64,000 nucleotides of DNA from CAYZWU01 sp964482235 (GTDB taxonomy: Bacteria; Planctomycetota; B15-G4; CAYZWU01), in the NCBI GenBank assembly GCA_964482235.1, contig CAYZWU010000002.1:1-64000 (forward strand), given 5' to 3'. Below, piece by piece: positions 9,177 to 17,423 of the stretch. The position numbers were made by a program, and so were the translations under genes. Within the stretch, counting starts at the first letter, position 1, and every line of letters starts with the position of its first letter. A model generated the notes under the pieces. That model was given only the letters and a program-made list of their open reading frames with translations. It was not told where the DNA came from and did no database searches.

Positions 9177-9947
9177 TCAGGATGAGAGGCCGAGCTTCGC
9201 GAGAACTTCCTTGCGGAAGGAGCGGCCGACGGGCAGCTCCCTGCCGCCGCGCAGCACGACGGCATAATCGCTGCCGCCGGGGAGAACCTTCGTCTCAATG
9301 ACAAGGGATCTGTTCACGATGAAGGAGCGGTGGATGCGCAGGAACGCCTCCGGATCGAGGCGCGTCATCAGGCCGCTGATCGAACCGCGTACCAGGTGCT
9401 GCTTCCCGCCTGCCTCGACCTTCAGGTAGTTTCCCGCAGCCTCGATCCACAAGAGTTCGTCGGGCTCGAGGAACAGGATCGACCGGCTGCTTTTCAGGAC
9501 GATCCGGTCGTGCTGGGGACTCTCGGCGCGCAGCGAACCGATGAGTTCCTCCATTCCCTTCGCTGCGCGGCCGCGCCGGCTTTCCTCGATGCGCCGCGCA
9601 GCGCGATCCAGGGCGATGTGCAGCCGTTCTTCCTCGATCGGCTTGAGGACGTAATCGAGGGCATGAAAGTCGAAGGCCCGGAGCGCGTGCTCGTTGAAGG
9701 CCGTGACCATGATCGTGGCGGGATAAGGTTCCTCGAGCTGCGAAAGAACGTCGAATCCGTCGACCTCGGGCATCTGGATGTCTAGGAGAACGACGTCGGG
9801 CTTCAAGGCGTGAATCGCCTCCAGAGCCGCACGGCCTCCATCGCACTCGGCCACGATCTCGAAGCGCTCGTCGCGCAACAGGTACTCGCGAACGATCTGG
9901 CGCGCCAGGGATTCGTCGTCCACGATGATCACGCTGATCCTACTCAC
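9177..9947 (-). CDS. LytTR-family response regulator
   Basis: A 256-residue DNA-binding response regulator. The receiver domain (about 4-120) has the acidic pair DD10-11, phospho-acceptor Asp56 in VVLLDIQMPEVDG, and the conserved T and K in MVTAFNEHALRAF and DYVLKPI. The C-terminal LytTR domain (about 155-253) reads RILFLEPDELLWIEAAGNYLKV, then FLRIHRSFIVN, LPVGRSFRKEVL. The start is GTG 9947, which overlaps the last 8 bases of the kinase gene (kinase stop at 9940) and has GAGGTG upstream, implying translational coupling. It is the last gene of a four-gene minus-strand operon (14559 to 9177). Its target promoters are unknown. Confidence 0.92.
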   Translation of the reverse strand: MSRISVIIVDDESLARQIVREYLLRDERFEIVAECDGGRAALEAIHALKPDVVLLDIQMPEVDGFDVLSQLEEPYPATIMVTAFNEHALRAFDFHALDYVLKPIEEERLHIALDRAARRIEESRRGRAAKGMEELIGSLRAESPQHDRIVLKSSRSILFLEPDELLWIEAAGNYLKVEAGGKQHLVRGSISGLMTRLDPEAFLRIHRSFIVNRSLVIETKVLPGGSDYAVVLRGGRELPVGRSFRKEVLAKLGLSS

Positions 9948-11151
9948 GGGACACCTCGGCGCCAGGCGTTTCATGGAATGGCTGGGTGAGGCAAACGCGG
10001 AAGCCGCTGCCTCGCGACGTCTCGATCTCCATCGTTCCCCGACTGCCGTACATCTGTGTCAGCCTGGCTCTGGTGTTGGCCAGGCCGATACCCGAGACGA
10101 CCTCCCCGGAGTCGCCGGGACCGTTGTCAGACACGTCGATGCGGATGAGATTGCCCTCGCGGCGCGCCGTCACGACGATCTCGCAGGCCTGCGTGGTCTT
10201 CTCCACGGCGTGAACGATGCAGTTCTCGATGAGCGGCTGGAGAAGAAGTGTAGGCACGCAGGCTGCCTCGACCTCCCGGGGCGCGTCGATCCGGAGCGAG
10301 AGCCGCTCCCCGAACCGGACGCGCTGGATCGTGACGTACTTCTCCGCGAGCTCGATCTCCGTGGAGAGTGGGGATTCCTGCTTCTCCGAGTCGCGAAAGG
10401 AGACGCGCAGCAGGGCGGAGAGGTCGGTCAGCATCGCCCGGGCACGTTTCACGTCAATGGCCATCAGCGCATTGACGCTGTTCAAGGTGTTGAAGAGGAA
10501 GTGGGGATTCACCTGCATGCGCAGCGCCGCGAGACGCGACTGCGTGAGCTCGGCCCGAAGTTGCGCCTCCGCGGCCTTGCGGTCCTTGATTTCACCGAAG
10601 GCCAGCAGCGCCTGGATCACCACGGTGAAGACGGCGTAGATCGGCAACAGGGAGAGGAAGAAGAGGGAGAAGGGGAAGGGCTCATCGAGGACCTCCACGA
10701 TTCCGGATGAAGGGCCGGGATCGGCATGTTCCCGGCCTCGAAGCTCCGCTCCATACGGCAGACGACCGGGGACCTGTCCGTCGTCGATGGCCCGGCCCTC
10801 ACCAGGATTCGCGGGAGTTCCGGAAAAGAGGCCATCGGGCGGATCGTCGAGTACCATTGGTCCGAACCAGGTCGAGACAGCCATGTTCAGACCGACCATG
10901 ACCGCGAATCCTGCCATGTGCACTGCCGCGACCTTGCCCCAGTGGCAGGAGCGAGGCCGATACCTCACACCGATGAATGCGATCAACGGAGCACCGAGGA
11001 ACCAGGGGAGCCAGGACAGGAGGATGTGCTCTGTCAGTGAGAACGGCAGGGGCGGCAAGGTGGCGATGTCGAGGCCGGCCATGAGCAGGCAGAGAGCCAT
11101 CAGCACAGCATTCATGGACAGCATCGTGCGGAACAGAGTCCTCAATGACAT
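9940..11151 (-). CDS. LytS/YehU-type sensor histidine kinase
   Basis: A 403-residue membrane sensor kinase. Four transmembrane helices are visible at about 10-30, 42-63, 75-95 and 160-185, with a non-membrane loop at about 97-158 between helices 3 and 4. The His_kinase motif QVNPHFLFNTLN puts the phospho-histidine at His217. The HATPase part follows (VPTLLLQPLIENCIVHAVEK, IDVSDNGPG, GIGLANTRARLTQMYG). GAGGTGAGCG precedes the ATG. It lies 21 bp behind the seleno-thioredoxin fusion gene and overlaps its partner regulator. The membrane sensor placed directly after two predicted extracytoplasmic protease/redox proteins suggests it senses envelope protein or thiol state; that is inference. Confidence 0.92.
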   Translation of the reverse strand: MSLRTLFRTMLSMNAVLMALCLLMAGLDIATLPPLPFSLTEHILLSWLPWFLGAPLIAFIGVRYRPRSCHWGKVAAVHMAGFAVMVGLNMAVSTWFGPMVLDDPPDGLFSGTPANPGEGRAIDDGQVPGRLPYGAELRGREHADPGPSSGIVEVLDEPFPFSLFFLSLLPIYAVFTVVIQALLAFGEIKDRKAAEAQLRAELTQSRLAALRMQVNPHFLFNTLNSVNALMAIDVKRARAMLTDLSALLRVSFRDSEKQESPLSTEIELAEKYVTIQRVRFGERLSLRIDAPREVEAACVPTLLLQPLIENCIVHAVEKTTQACEIVVTARREGNLIRIDVSDNGPGDSGEVVSGIGLANTRARLTQMYGSRGTMEIETSRGSGFRVCLTQPFHETPGAEVSRE

Positions 11152-11172
11152 CGCTCACCTCGACTTCGCGCC

Positions 11173-12501
11173 CTACTTGTTCGCCTTCTCCAGGGCTTTC
11201 TTCAACGCCTTCTCGAGCGTGTAGGCCGAGCCGATGGAGGACTCGAGAACCTTTCCATCGGGGCCGATCAGGACGGAGCTGGGAAAGGCGATGATACCAT
11301 ACTTGCCGGCTGCTTCATCGGCGTCGTTGAGCGTGGGGAAGCCGAACTTCTTCTCCTTCCACCACGACGCCATCTTCTCGTTCTCGTCGCCCACGTTCAT
11401 GGCCAGGATCACCACGTCGGGGTTGTCGGCGTACTTCCGGTGCAGGACCTGCACCTGCGGCATCGAGGCCGTGCAGCCGCCTCACCAGCTGCCCCACCAG
11501 TCCAGGAGAACGTGCTTGCCGCTGTAGTCGCTGAGGCTGTGCCTCTTGCCCTTCTCGTCGACCAGGGAGAAGCCCGGAGCCTTGGCGCCCTTCTCGATGG
11601 GCTGGCCGAAGAGGTTCTTCTTCGGCTTGACCGGAGCCGGGACCTTTGCAGGAGCGGGCGCCGCGCCTTCTGTGCGCTTCGCGCCGTCTTCTCCGGAGAT
11701 GCCACGGGCCTGATCGATGAGGGAGCGGAAGTGCGACAGGGGGAGAGCCACGGTGGTGCCTGTCGCCCCCGAGCCTCCCATCATTGCGGGGGGGGCTCCG
11801 TCGGACGAGCCCGCGGCCGGAACGATCACCACGATTCCGAGCAGCCGGCCGCTGGCATCGAACACCGTGTCCCCGGGTTCGGCATCGATGGCAAGGCAGC
11901 ACCACGGCGTGTCGAGGACCGCTGTGACGCGCTCGAGACGCACCATGGGTGCCCATCCGGCGTCCTTCCCGAGCCGGCTCAGCACGATGACCCTGTCGAG
12001 GAGCGAAACATCGTCCGCCTTTGCGTTCAAGGGTGCGGGGGTCAGCTTCAGCTTTGCGGTGTCCTCCGCGTCGACGGGCCGGATGAAGGAGAGGTCGAGG
12101 TCCGGGTCGGTGAGCACCACCTCGGCGTCGATGCGCTTCCCGTCGGCGAGCTGGATCCATATCGAGGTGATCTCCGTCTCCACGTTGATCTCCATGCCGG
12201 GTCCGGCCTCGAAGCTGCTCGGCTCGTAGCCGTGGGGATTGAGAGCCGTCCGGGACACGAGCGTCAGGCCCGATGGATCGATCACCATGCCGACGGTTTT
12301 CACTTCATCGACCTGCTGCCCCATCATACCCAGCTCGATGTTCACCACGGCATTGACGTTGACCACGGGATTCACGGCCGGGTCGATCAGCTTCCTTGCG
12401 GATTCGACGGGATCTTCCGATCGAGCGCTTGCCGTGCTGAAGAGCGAGAGCGCGAGGCAGACGGCAAGGAGGAAAGGGATGGTCGTTTGGATCTTGTTCA
12501 T
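11173..12501 (-). CDS. Trypsin-like pseudo-protease fused to TlpA-type thioredoxin; selenocysteine (TGA) at active site
   Basis: Read through the in-frame TGA at 11482-11484 this is a 442-residue exported protein. It has a signal peptide (MNKIQTTIPFLLAVCLALSLFSTASA) and AAAGGA upstream of ATG 12501. Residues about 50-280 have the outline of an HtrA/trypsin fold (VGMVIDPSGLTLVS, TDPDLDLSFIRP) but the catalytic His is replaced and the GNSGGP serine loop reads GDTVFD, so it should be inactive. Residues about 305-442 are a TlpA/AhpC-TSA domain: GKHVLLDWWGSW-TGA-GGCTASMPQVQ, then a cis-Pro region (IAFPSSVLIGPDGKV). The family expects WCxxC; TGA stands exactly at the first Cys and the second Cys remains, giving UxxC. 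Bacterial SECIS-like hairpins lie directly downstream. Second gene of a protease/redox/two-component operon. A nonsense mutation is the alternative but fits the position poorly. Confidence 0.82.
11439..11480 (-). promoter_or_regulatory. Candidate bacterial SECIS hairpins of the seleno-thioredoxin
   Basis: Directly downstream of the TGA (11484-11482, reading the minus strand) are two hairpins. The nearer has stem GCGGC/GCCGC (11480-11476 with 11461-11457) and a 14-nt loop with G second. The farther is GGTGCAGGTCCTGCACC (11455-11439). From memory, E. coli fdhF has GGUUGCAGGUCUGCACC: the same GGU/ACC and GCA/UGC stems around a GGUC loop. The GG lies 33-34 nt after the TGA, inside the usual bSECIS spacing. 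Folding and SelB binding are untested. Confidence 0.62.
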
Positions 12502-12531
12502 CTTATCAGTCCTTTTTTATAGAGGTTCTTT

Positions 12532-14559
12532 CTACTTCCATATCGGCTCGAGACAGAGGAATCGGGTCACGTGTCCGCGAGCAATCAGGATGACGATCTT
12601 GTCGGGCTGGCCGGTGCAAACCGCTTCCGAGGCGCGGGAAAGGTCCTCCACGCTGTTCATGGGAGTGTCGTTGAATTTCACGATGCGGTCGCCCTTGCGG
12701 AGCCCGCCCAGGTCGGCCCAGCCGCCCCTCGCCACGTCGACGACAACGACGCCGCCTCTCTCGGGACCGGCGTCGCCGTTGCCGTCCGCCGCGGCGCGGT
12801 CCCTGCAGGTGAACTCGAGAGCCGTCTCCTCGTAGGTCTCCTGAAGCGCCGGCGACAGGGGAGGTGCACCAAACGTGACAGCGGCTTCCAGCGCCTCGCC
12901 GTTGCGCAGGAGTGCGATGGTGACTTCATCACCCACGCGGCACCTCTCCACGAGCCGCCGGAAGAGGCCGGAATCGCTGGCGCGGCGCGCCTTGATCGTC
13001 TTGCCGTCGAGGGCGGTCACGATGTCGCCCACCTGGAGAGGAAAGCCTGGACCGGCATCGGGCAGGATCTGAGTGACGCGAACACCACCGGAGTTCGGCA
13101 GACCGATGGCCTCGGCCAGCTCCGCCGTGACGACCTGGGTGCGAATCGGGATCCAGGCGCGCTTCGGCCGTGCTGCCGCACGACGCGACGGAGCATCGCC
13201 AAGGTCGACGGCGAGCAGGAGCTCCTCGTTCTGACGGAGCACCGTGAGCAAGGCGAGCTTGCCTTGGAGTTCGTCGAGCTTTACCAGGAACTCCGAGCTT
13301 CCGGCAATCGGTTCGTTGTTGACAGCCACGATCACGTCGTCATCGCCAAGAGGCGGTGTGGATGCGGAAGCCGGGCTTCCCGGACGGACTCCGCGGACGA
13401 GCACACCCGACTGGTGCGGCAGCCCCAGCCGGTGCTTCACGGACCGGGAGATGTCGCTGAAGGTGCATCCGAGGCGGCGTTCTTCCCGGGCCCGGTGCTG
13501 GGCCGGTTCGCGCGGTTCGAGGGTCAGCGAAGCGGTGTGCACCTTGCCGCTTCGGATGTACCTCGCCTCCACGACGGCGCCGGCCGGGAGGCTCATGACC
13601 TGCGAGGTCACGACCGGGACGTCCTCGTCGATGCGGCAGTCCGTCTTCACGCTACCGAGGGAGAGAAGGATGTCTCCAACCTCGATACCCGCTCCGGCGG
13701 CTGGTGAATCGTGCGCCACATCGGCCACGAGCGCCCCTTCCGGTGCCTCGTCGAGCCGCGCCTGCAGCGTGATCCCGGACCATGTACGCGGAACCTCGCC
13801 GTGCTCGATCAGGCTCGAGACAACGGACCGGGCGAGGTTGCCCGGGATCGCGCCCGAGAGGTTGGCGAATCCGATCTCGTTGATGCCGATGATCTCGCCC
13901 GCGGCATTCACCAGGGGGCCGCCGGAGTTGCCGAAGAAGATAGTGGCGTCGTGAGCGAGCCACCGGACTACGGAGCCGTTGTCCTCGCCGTCCAGCTGCA
14001 TGCCTTCGGCATCGGACTTCGGCATGATCATGCGATCGTTGGCCACGATCCCTTTGGTGACCGACTGGCTGATCGCCGCGGGTGAGCCCATGGCAAAGAC
14101 GGGATCGCCCACCTGGACAGCGTCGGAGTCACCCCAACTGGCCGCGGGAAGGGGGCGATCGGGATGCTCCAGCTGGTTCGTGTCGATCTTGAGCACCGCG
14201 ATGTCGGCCAGGGGATCCGTTCCCACGAGCCTTGCCGGGATCTCCTGGTGGTCTGACAGGTTGCAGACGATGTGGGTCGTGTTGCCGGCCACGTGATGGT
14301 TGGTCACCACGTATCCATCCGGGCTGATGATGACGCCGGACCCGGAGCCGCGCAGCTTCTCTACCCGGCCGCCGGCCGGTTCTTCCGCGACGACAAAAAT
14401 ACGTACTACTGATGGGAATACGTTCAGAACAGCCTGAGGGACGCCCGCTGCCTCGATTTCAGGCGCTGCCTGGGGCTTCGGGGCTTCCTGAGCCGGGGAA
14501 AAGCAGCTGCAGGCCAGGGAGGCCAGGATCGCAGCCGCGAGGTAATGGCTTTTTCTCAT
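12532..14559 (-). CDS. HtrA/Deg-like serine protease with multiple PDZ domains
   Basis: A 675-residue exported protease. The start at 14559 has AGGAGGAA upstream and a signal sequence (MRKSHYLAAAILASLACSC); the cysteine could be lipidated, but the lipobox is imperfect. The trypsin-like domain (about 40-245) has the triad His89 (VTNHHVAGN), Asp119 (LADIAVLK) and Ser212 (FFGNSGGPLVN). About four PDZ-like domains follow: 265-365, 385-470, 480-585 and 600-675, with cores such as GDILLSLGSVK, GDDDVIVAVNN, GDIVTALDGK and GDRIVKFNDTP. DegP/DegQ normally have two, so this is long. It heads an operon with the seleno-thioredoxin fusion 30 bp downstream and a LytS/LytR pair, which suggests envelope protein quality control. 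Confidence 0.9.
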   Translation of the reverse strand: MRKSHYLAAAILASLACSCFSPAQEAPKPQAAPEIEAAGVPQAVLNVFPSVVRIFVVAEEPAGGRVEKLRGSGSGVIISPDGYVVTNHHVAGNTTHIVCNLSDHQEIPARLVGTDPLADIAVLKIDTNQLEHPDRPLPAASWGDSDAVQVGDPVFAMGSPAAISQSVTKGIVANDRMIMPKSDAEGMQLDGEDNGSVVRWLAHDATIFFGNSGGPLVNAAGEIIGINEIGFANLSGAIPGNLARSVVSSLIEHGEVPRTWSGITLQARLDEAPEGALVADVAHDSPAAGAGIEVGDILLSLGSVKTDCRIDEDVPVVTSQVMSLPAGAVVEARYIRSGKVHTASLTLEPREPAQHRAREERRLGCTFSDISRSVKHRLGLPHQSGVLVRGVRPGSPASASTPPLGDDDVIVAVNNEPIAGSSEFLVKLDELQGKLALLTVLRQNEELLLAVDLGDAPSRRAAARPKRAWIPIRTQVVTAELAEAIGLPNSGGVRVTQILPDAGPGFPLQVGDIVTALDGKTIKARRASDSGLFRRLVERCRVGDEVTIALLRNGEALEAAVTFGAPPLSPALQETYEETALEFTCRDRAAADGNGDAGPERGGVVVVDVARGGWADLGGLRKGDRIVKFNDTPMNSVEDLSRASEAVCTGQPDKIVILIARGHVTRFLCLEPIWK

Positions 14560-14698
14560 CTTTTTGTTCCTCCTGATGAAGCCGTGTTGCACTCTGCGCT
14601 GTGGCGAAATATCGGGATACGTATACGGAGCGAGAGCCGCTCCGGCCAGCGAGAAGGTGTGAAGCGCAGTGAGCCGGGGCAGCCCGCAGGGGGAAGGG

Positions 14699-14750
14699 GA
14701 TACCGAGCCCGCGCGGGATACCGAGCCCGCGCAATCTCCGCCATCTTCGT
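14699..14750. repeat. Left REP of the RAYT unit, with a partial tandem copy
   Basis: A full REP arm (14717-14750, beginning GATACCGAGCCCGCGCAA and continuing to ATCTTCGT) is preceded by a truncated direct copy of its first 17 bases (14699-14715). It lies 42 bp upstream of the transposase ATG and is inverted relative to the copy at 15826. Sequence after the arm (AACCAGCGACCGGC) resembles the loop start at 9103 and 31391, which suggests the transposase sits inside an expanded BIME. Confidence 0.88.
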
Positions 14751-14792
14751 AACCAGCGACCGGCTGTTCCGTCCCCATGGCGGAGAGGCACC

Positions 14793-15809
14793 ATGACAGA
14801 CCGGAATAGAGTCGAATTTCCCGGGGCATGGCATCATGTAATGAATCGGGGAATTGCCAGGAGGACGGTGATCGAGGGGCGGCGGGACGCAGGCGAATTC
14901 CTCTCCTGCGTCCGTCGTGTTGTTGAGGAGGGGCTCCTGGAGGTTCACGTCTACTGCCTGATGGGCTCCCATTTCCACATGCTTGTGCGAAGCCCCAAGG
15001 GGAACCTCTCGCAGGCCATGATGCTGATACAGAACCTCTACGCTCGCTGGTTCAATCGGGGCAGGCGCAGGGATGGACCTCTCTGGCGGGGCCGCTTTCA
15101 ATCCAAGGTCATTCGCTCGGAGAGATTCCTGAACCTCCTGGTGGACTACATCGATCAGAATCCCGTCAAGGCGGGGATCGTTGCAGCCCCCGAGTCGTAT
15201 GAGTTCGGGAGCGCCTGGCACTACTCGCGGACTCTTGACGGTCCCCCCTGGCTGAGCCGGAGCGAGATTGAAGGGATCGTGAAGGCGCGCTTGGGAAAGG
15301 CGGCCTACGATCCTTCGGATTATGGGAAAGCCCTTGGCACAACACTTTCCAACTCTGCTGTCTGGATGATCGAGCGATACGGGTTTGCACGGACCGACGT
15401 GGAGAACATTTTCACGGATCTCGTCAATGCAACTCGGCCAAATGTGAAGGCATGGATACGTCGAAAGGCGCGGCTCGCGGACGGAGTTGCCACCGCTGGA
15501 GCTTGCGTGATCGATCCTGACGTGCTGCTCGCTTCCGTGAAGGAATCGGAGTCCACGGATCCGGAATGGTGGATCCGATCCGGTCGGCGCCGGAAGTCCG
15601 GATGGCGAGCAGCGCGTTGTGTTCTGCTCTATCAGGTTTGCGGATGCACTCAGGAGGAAATCGGGCGTCGTGTCGGCTTGAGCGCTAACACCGTAAAACG
15701 CCATCTGGACGAACATGCCGCACTCACGCGCGGTGATTCTGGATACGAGCGGCGGTTAGGCGAGGTGTTGTCGCGTGTGCTTTCCGCCGAATACGGAGCC
15801 GGCCAATAA
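14793..15809 (+). CDS. REP-associated tyrosine transposase (RAYT) with C-terminal HTH
   Basis: A 338-residue Y1 (HUH) transposase. The catalytic HxH motif is His60-Phe-His62 in VHVYCLMGSHFHMLV; the nucleophilic tyrosine is Tyr83 in MMLIQNLYARWFNRG. Also typical are GPLWRGRFQSKVI (95-107) and YIDQNPVKAGIV (119-130). RAYTs are usually 150-250 residues; the extra C-terminal part ends in a helix-turn-helix (TQEEIGRRVGLSANTVKRHL, about 285-305) like those in RAYTs with a DnaA- or sigma-4-like tail. All catalytic residues are present, so it could be active. It is predicted to nick and join single-stranded REP DNA. The GGAG core in the flanking repeat fits the GTAG/GGAG tetranucleotide that RAYTs recognise. 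Confidence 0.92.
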   Translation: MTDRNRVEFPGAWHHVMNRGIARRTVIEGRRDAGEFLSCVRRVVEEGLLEVHVYCLMGSHFHMLVRSPKGNLSQAMMLIQNLYARWFNRGRRRDGPLWRGRFQSKVIRSERFLNLLVDYIDQNPVKAGIVAAPESYEFGSAWHYSRTLDGPPWLSRSEIEGIVKARLGKAAYDPSDYGKALGTTLSNSAVWMIERYGFARTDVENIFTDLVNATRPNVKAWIRRKARLADGVATAGACVIDPDVLLASVKESESTDPEWWIRSGRRRKSGWRAARCVLLYQVCGCTQEEIGRRVGLSANTVKRHLDEHAALTRGDSGYERRLGEVLSRVLSAEYGAGQ

Positions 15810-15825
15810 CGAGAACCTCATGACG

Positions 15826-15858
15826 CGAAGATGGCGGAGATTGCGCGGGCTCGGTATC
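15826..15858. repeat. Right REP of the RAYT unit
   Basis: A 33-nt arm CGAAGATGGCGGAGATTG...CGGTATC, inverted to the copy at 14717. It ends 7 nt before the stop codon of the minus-strand cytochrome gene (15866). The same short offset from a stop codon is seen at the other REP loci. Confidence 0.9.
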
Positions 15859-15865
15859 GGCGTTT

Positions 15866-17212
15866 TCACTCGACCTTCACCTCGATCGAGGCCTCGTTCA
15901 CCTTGATCGGCTTCCACTCCGAGTCGGGCAGGCCGAGGAACTCGCAGACCGAGCGCGGCACCATGCTGTAGAGGATGGCAGCGTTGATCGTGGCCCGGCC
16001 CGGGGCCGCATCATCGGGCACGTTCCAGATGAAGGTTTCGATCTTGGTCTCGCGGGGGGCGATCCTGTAGTCGATCCTGTCGTTTTCGGCCGTGAACCAC
16101 TGGCAGATCGTCATCCGGCCCTCGGGGTCGAAGAAGGGCCTGCGGAAGATCCGGCTCCCGGCCGGCACGCCGGGGTCGCGGGCGACTCCCTTGAATCCGT
16201 CGATCCCCATGATCTCGCCCATGGCCTGGTAGGCGATCGCCTCGGGATCGGCGATGGTGTACTCCTCCCCGGGGAACCCCTTCTTCTCCACGGCCAGCGG
16301 CCAGACCTTGCCGGCGCTGTCCGTCACCTTGACCTCGAGCCAGAGCATCCGCTCCTCCGACGACCCGGATGGGATCATGTGGCCCACCTTGCCGTTGAAG
16401 AGGTTGGCGGTCATAGCGAACTTCCCCCCGCGGCTGACGCTGTCCTTTGCCGTGTAGAGGGCAAGGTCCACGGCGCCGGCCGACTTTCCGGGGTGGTGCA
16501 CCCCGTGGAAGTTGTGGTGCGCCATGTCGGCTCTCTCCATCCCCTTGGAGGTGGAGCGTCCCGGTGCGTGGTACATGTGGCAGTCCTGGCAGCGCACGCC
16601 CTCCTTGGCGTAGGGACCGGCCTTCCATTCGCGATAGGTGCTCTTCACCCAGGCGCCGTAGGGGCTCTGCTCGTCGTGGCAGCAGGCGCAGAGCTTCGGG
16701 CTCACCTGGAACTCGGAATAGGCGGTCTTGTGGAAGGAGCTCTTGTTCGTCTCCTTCCTGTTGCCGTACTTCACCTTGCCCGGATTCACAACGAAGCTGA
16801 AATTGAAGGGCTCAGGCTCGGTGCTTCCCGTGATGGCGTGGCAGAGGTCGCAGCTCACCCCCTCGTTGGCGCGAGTCCCCTCTGCCGGCGGTTTTGGGGG
16901 GATGTCTCCGGCCAGGAACGCCAGGGGCGCGTGGCAGCCGATGCAGCCGGCCTTGACGCCGGCCACCTTCTCGAGCTGCCCGGCGTGGGGCAGGGCGAGC
17001 TTGAAGTACTCGATGTCGTCCCACTTGTGGGTGAACGACTGCGCCATCAGGCTCTGCTGCCACTCGCGGTAGATTTCCTTGTGGCAGAGCGCGCAGTTCT
17101 TCGGCGTCTTGAAATCGTCGTACTCGAAGGAGCCCTGGTCCGCTTCGAACGATGTGAGGGAGAGGACGGGAATCGTTCCGACGAGCAGGAGGGTGATGAC
17201 GAGATAGCGCAT
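15866..17212 (-). CDS. Penta-haem c-type cytochrome
   Basis: A 448-residue exported electron-transfer protein. The start at 17212 follows AAAGGA with 8-nt spacing and gives a signal peptide (MRYLVITLLLVGTIPVLS); the frame is open upstream but without support. Five CxxCH haem sites lie at about residues 40 (CALCH), 90 (CIGCH), 121 (CDLCH), 175 (CACCH) and 208 (CQDCH), with many extra His for distal ligation (HHNFHGVHHPG). Spacing of CALCHKEIYREWQQSLMAQSFTH and GVSCDLCH resembles the cytochrome c554/multihaem family. Residues about 250-448 form a haem-free beta-rich domain. Its redox partner and substrate are unknown. It is divergent from the seleno-peroxiredoxin with 211 bp between. Confidence 0.88.
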   Translation of the reverse strand: MRYLVITLLLVGTIPVLSLTSFEADQGSFEYDDFKTPKNCALCHKEIYREWQQSLMAQSFTHKWDDIEYFKLALPHAGQLEKVAGVKAGCIGCHAPLAFLAGDIPPKPPAEGTRANEGVSCDLCHAITGSTEPEPFNFSFVVNPGKVKYGNRKETNKSSFHKTAYSEFQVSPKLCACCHDEQSPYGAWVKSTYREWKAGPYAKEGVRCQDCHMYHAPGRSTSKGMERADMAHHNFHGVHHPGKSAGAVDLALYTAKDSVSRGGKFAMTANLFNGKVGHMIPSGSSEERMLWLEVKVTDSAGKVWPLAVEKKGFPGEEYTIADPEAIAYQAMGEIMGIDGFKGVARDPGVPAGSRIFRRPFFDPEGRMTICQWFTAENDRIDYRIAPRETKIETFIWNVPDDAAPGRATINAAILYSMVPRSVCEFLGLPDSEWKPIKVNEASIEVKVE

Positions 17213-17423
17213 GTTACGGTCCTTTCTACAGCAAGACATCCGATCTTTGAAAAGACCCAGTATAGGGACTCTTCTTCTTTCCATTCAACCAACAATCGAG
17301 AAGGGAAATGGTCGTTTCGATCAGGCGGAATTTCCTTTATCATCTCTGGGCAGACTTCGACCGAAGGCATTGGTTCGCTTTCGGTATCCAGCAGTTTCCC
17401 AAACAGAAAGGGAGAGAGACTCC

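Larger units (their letters stand above)
14717..15858 (+). mobile_element. REP-flanked RAYT unit (1.14 kb)
   Basis: Inverted REP arms at 14717-14750 and 15826-15858 bracket one complete REP-associated tyrosine transposase gene. This is the layout expected of an IS200/IS605-like single-strand transposon or its domesticated RAYT derivative. The solo inverted pairs at 9069 and 31359 look like short non-autonomous versions. No longer terminal repeats or target duplications are visible, as is normal for HUH elements. Confidence 0.75.
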
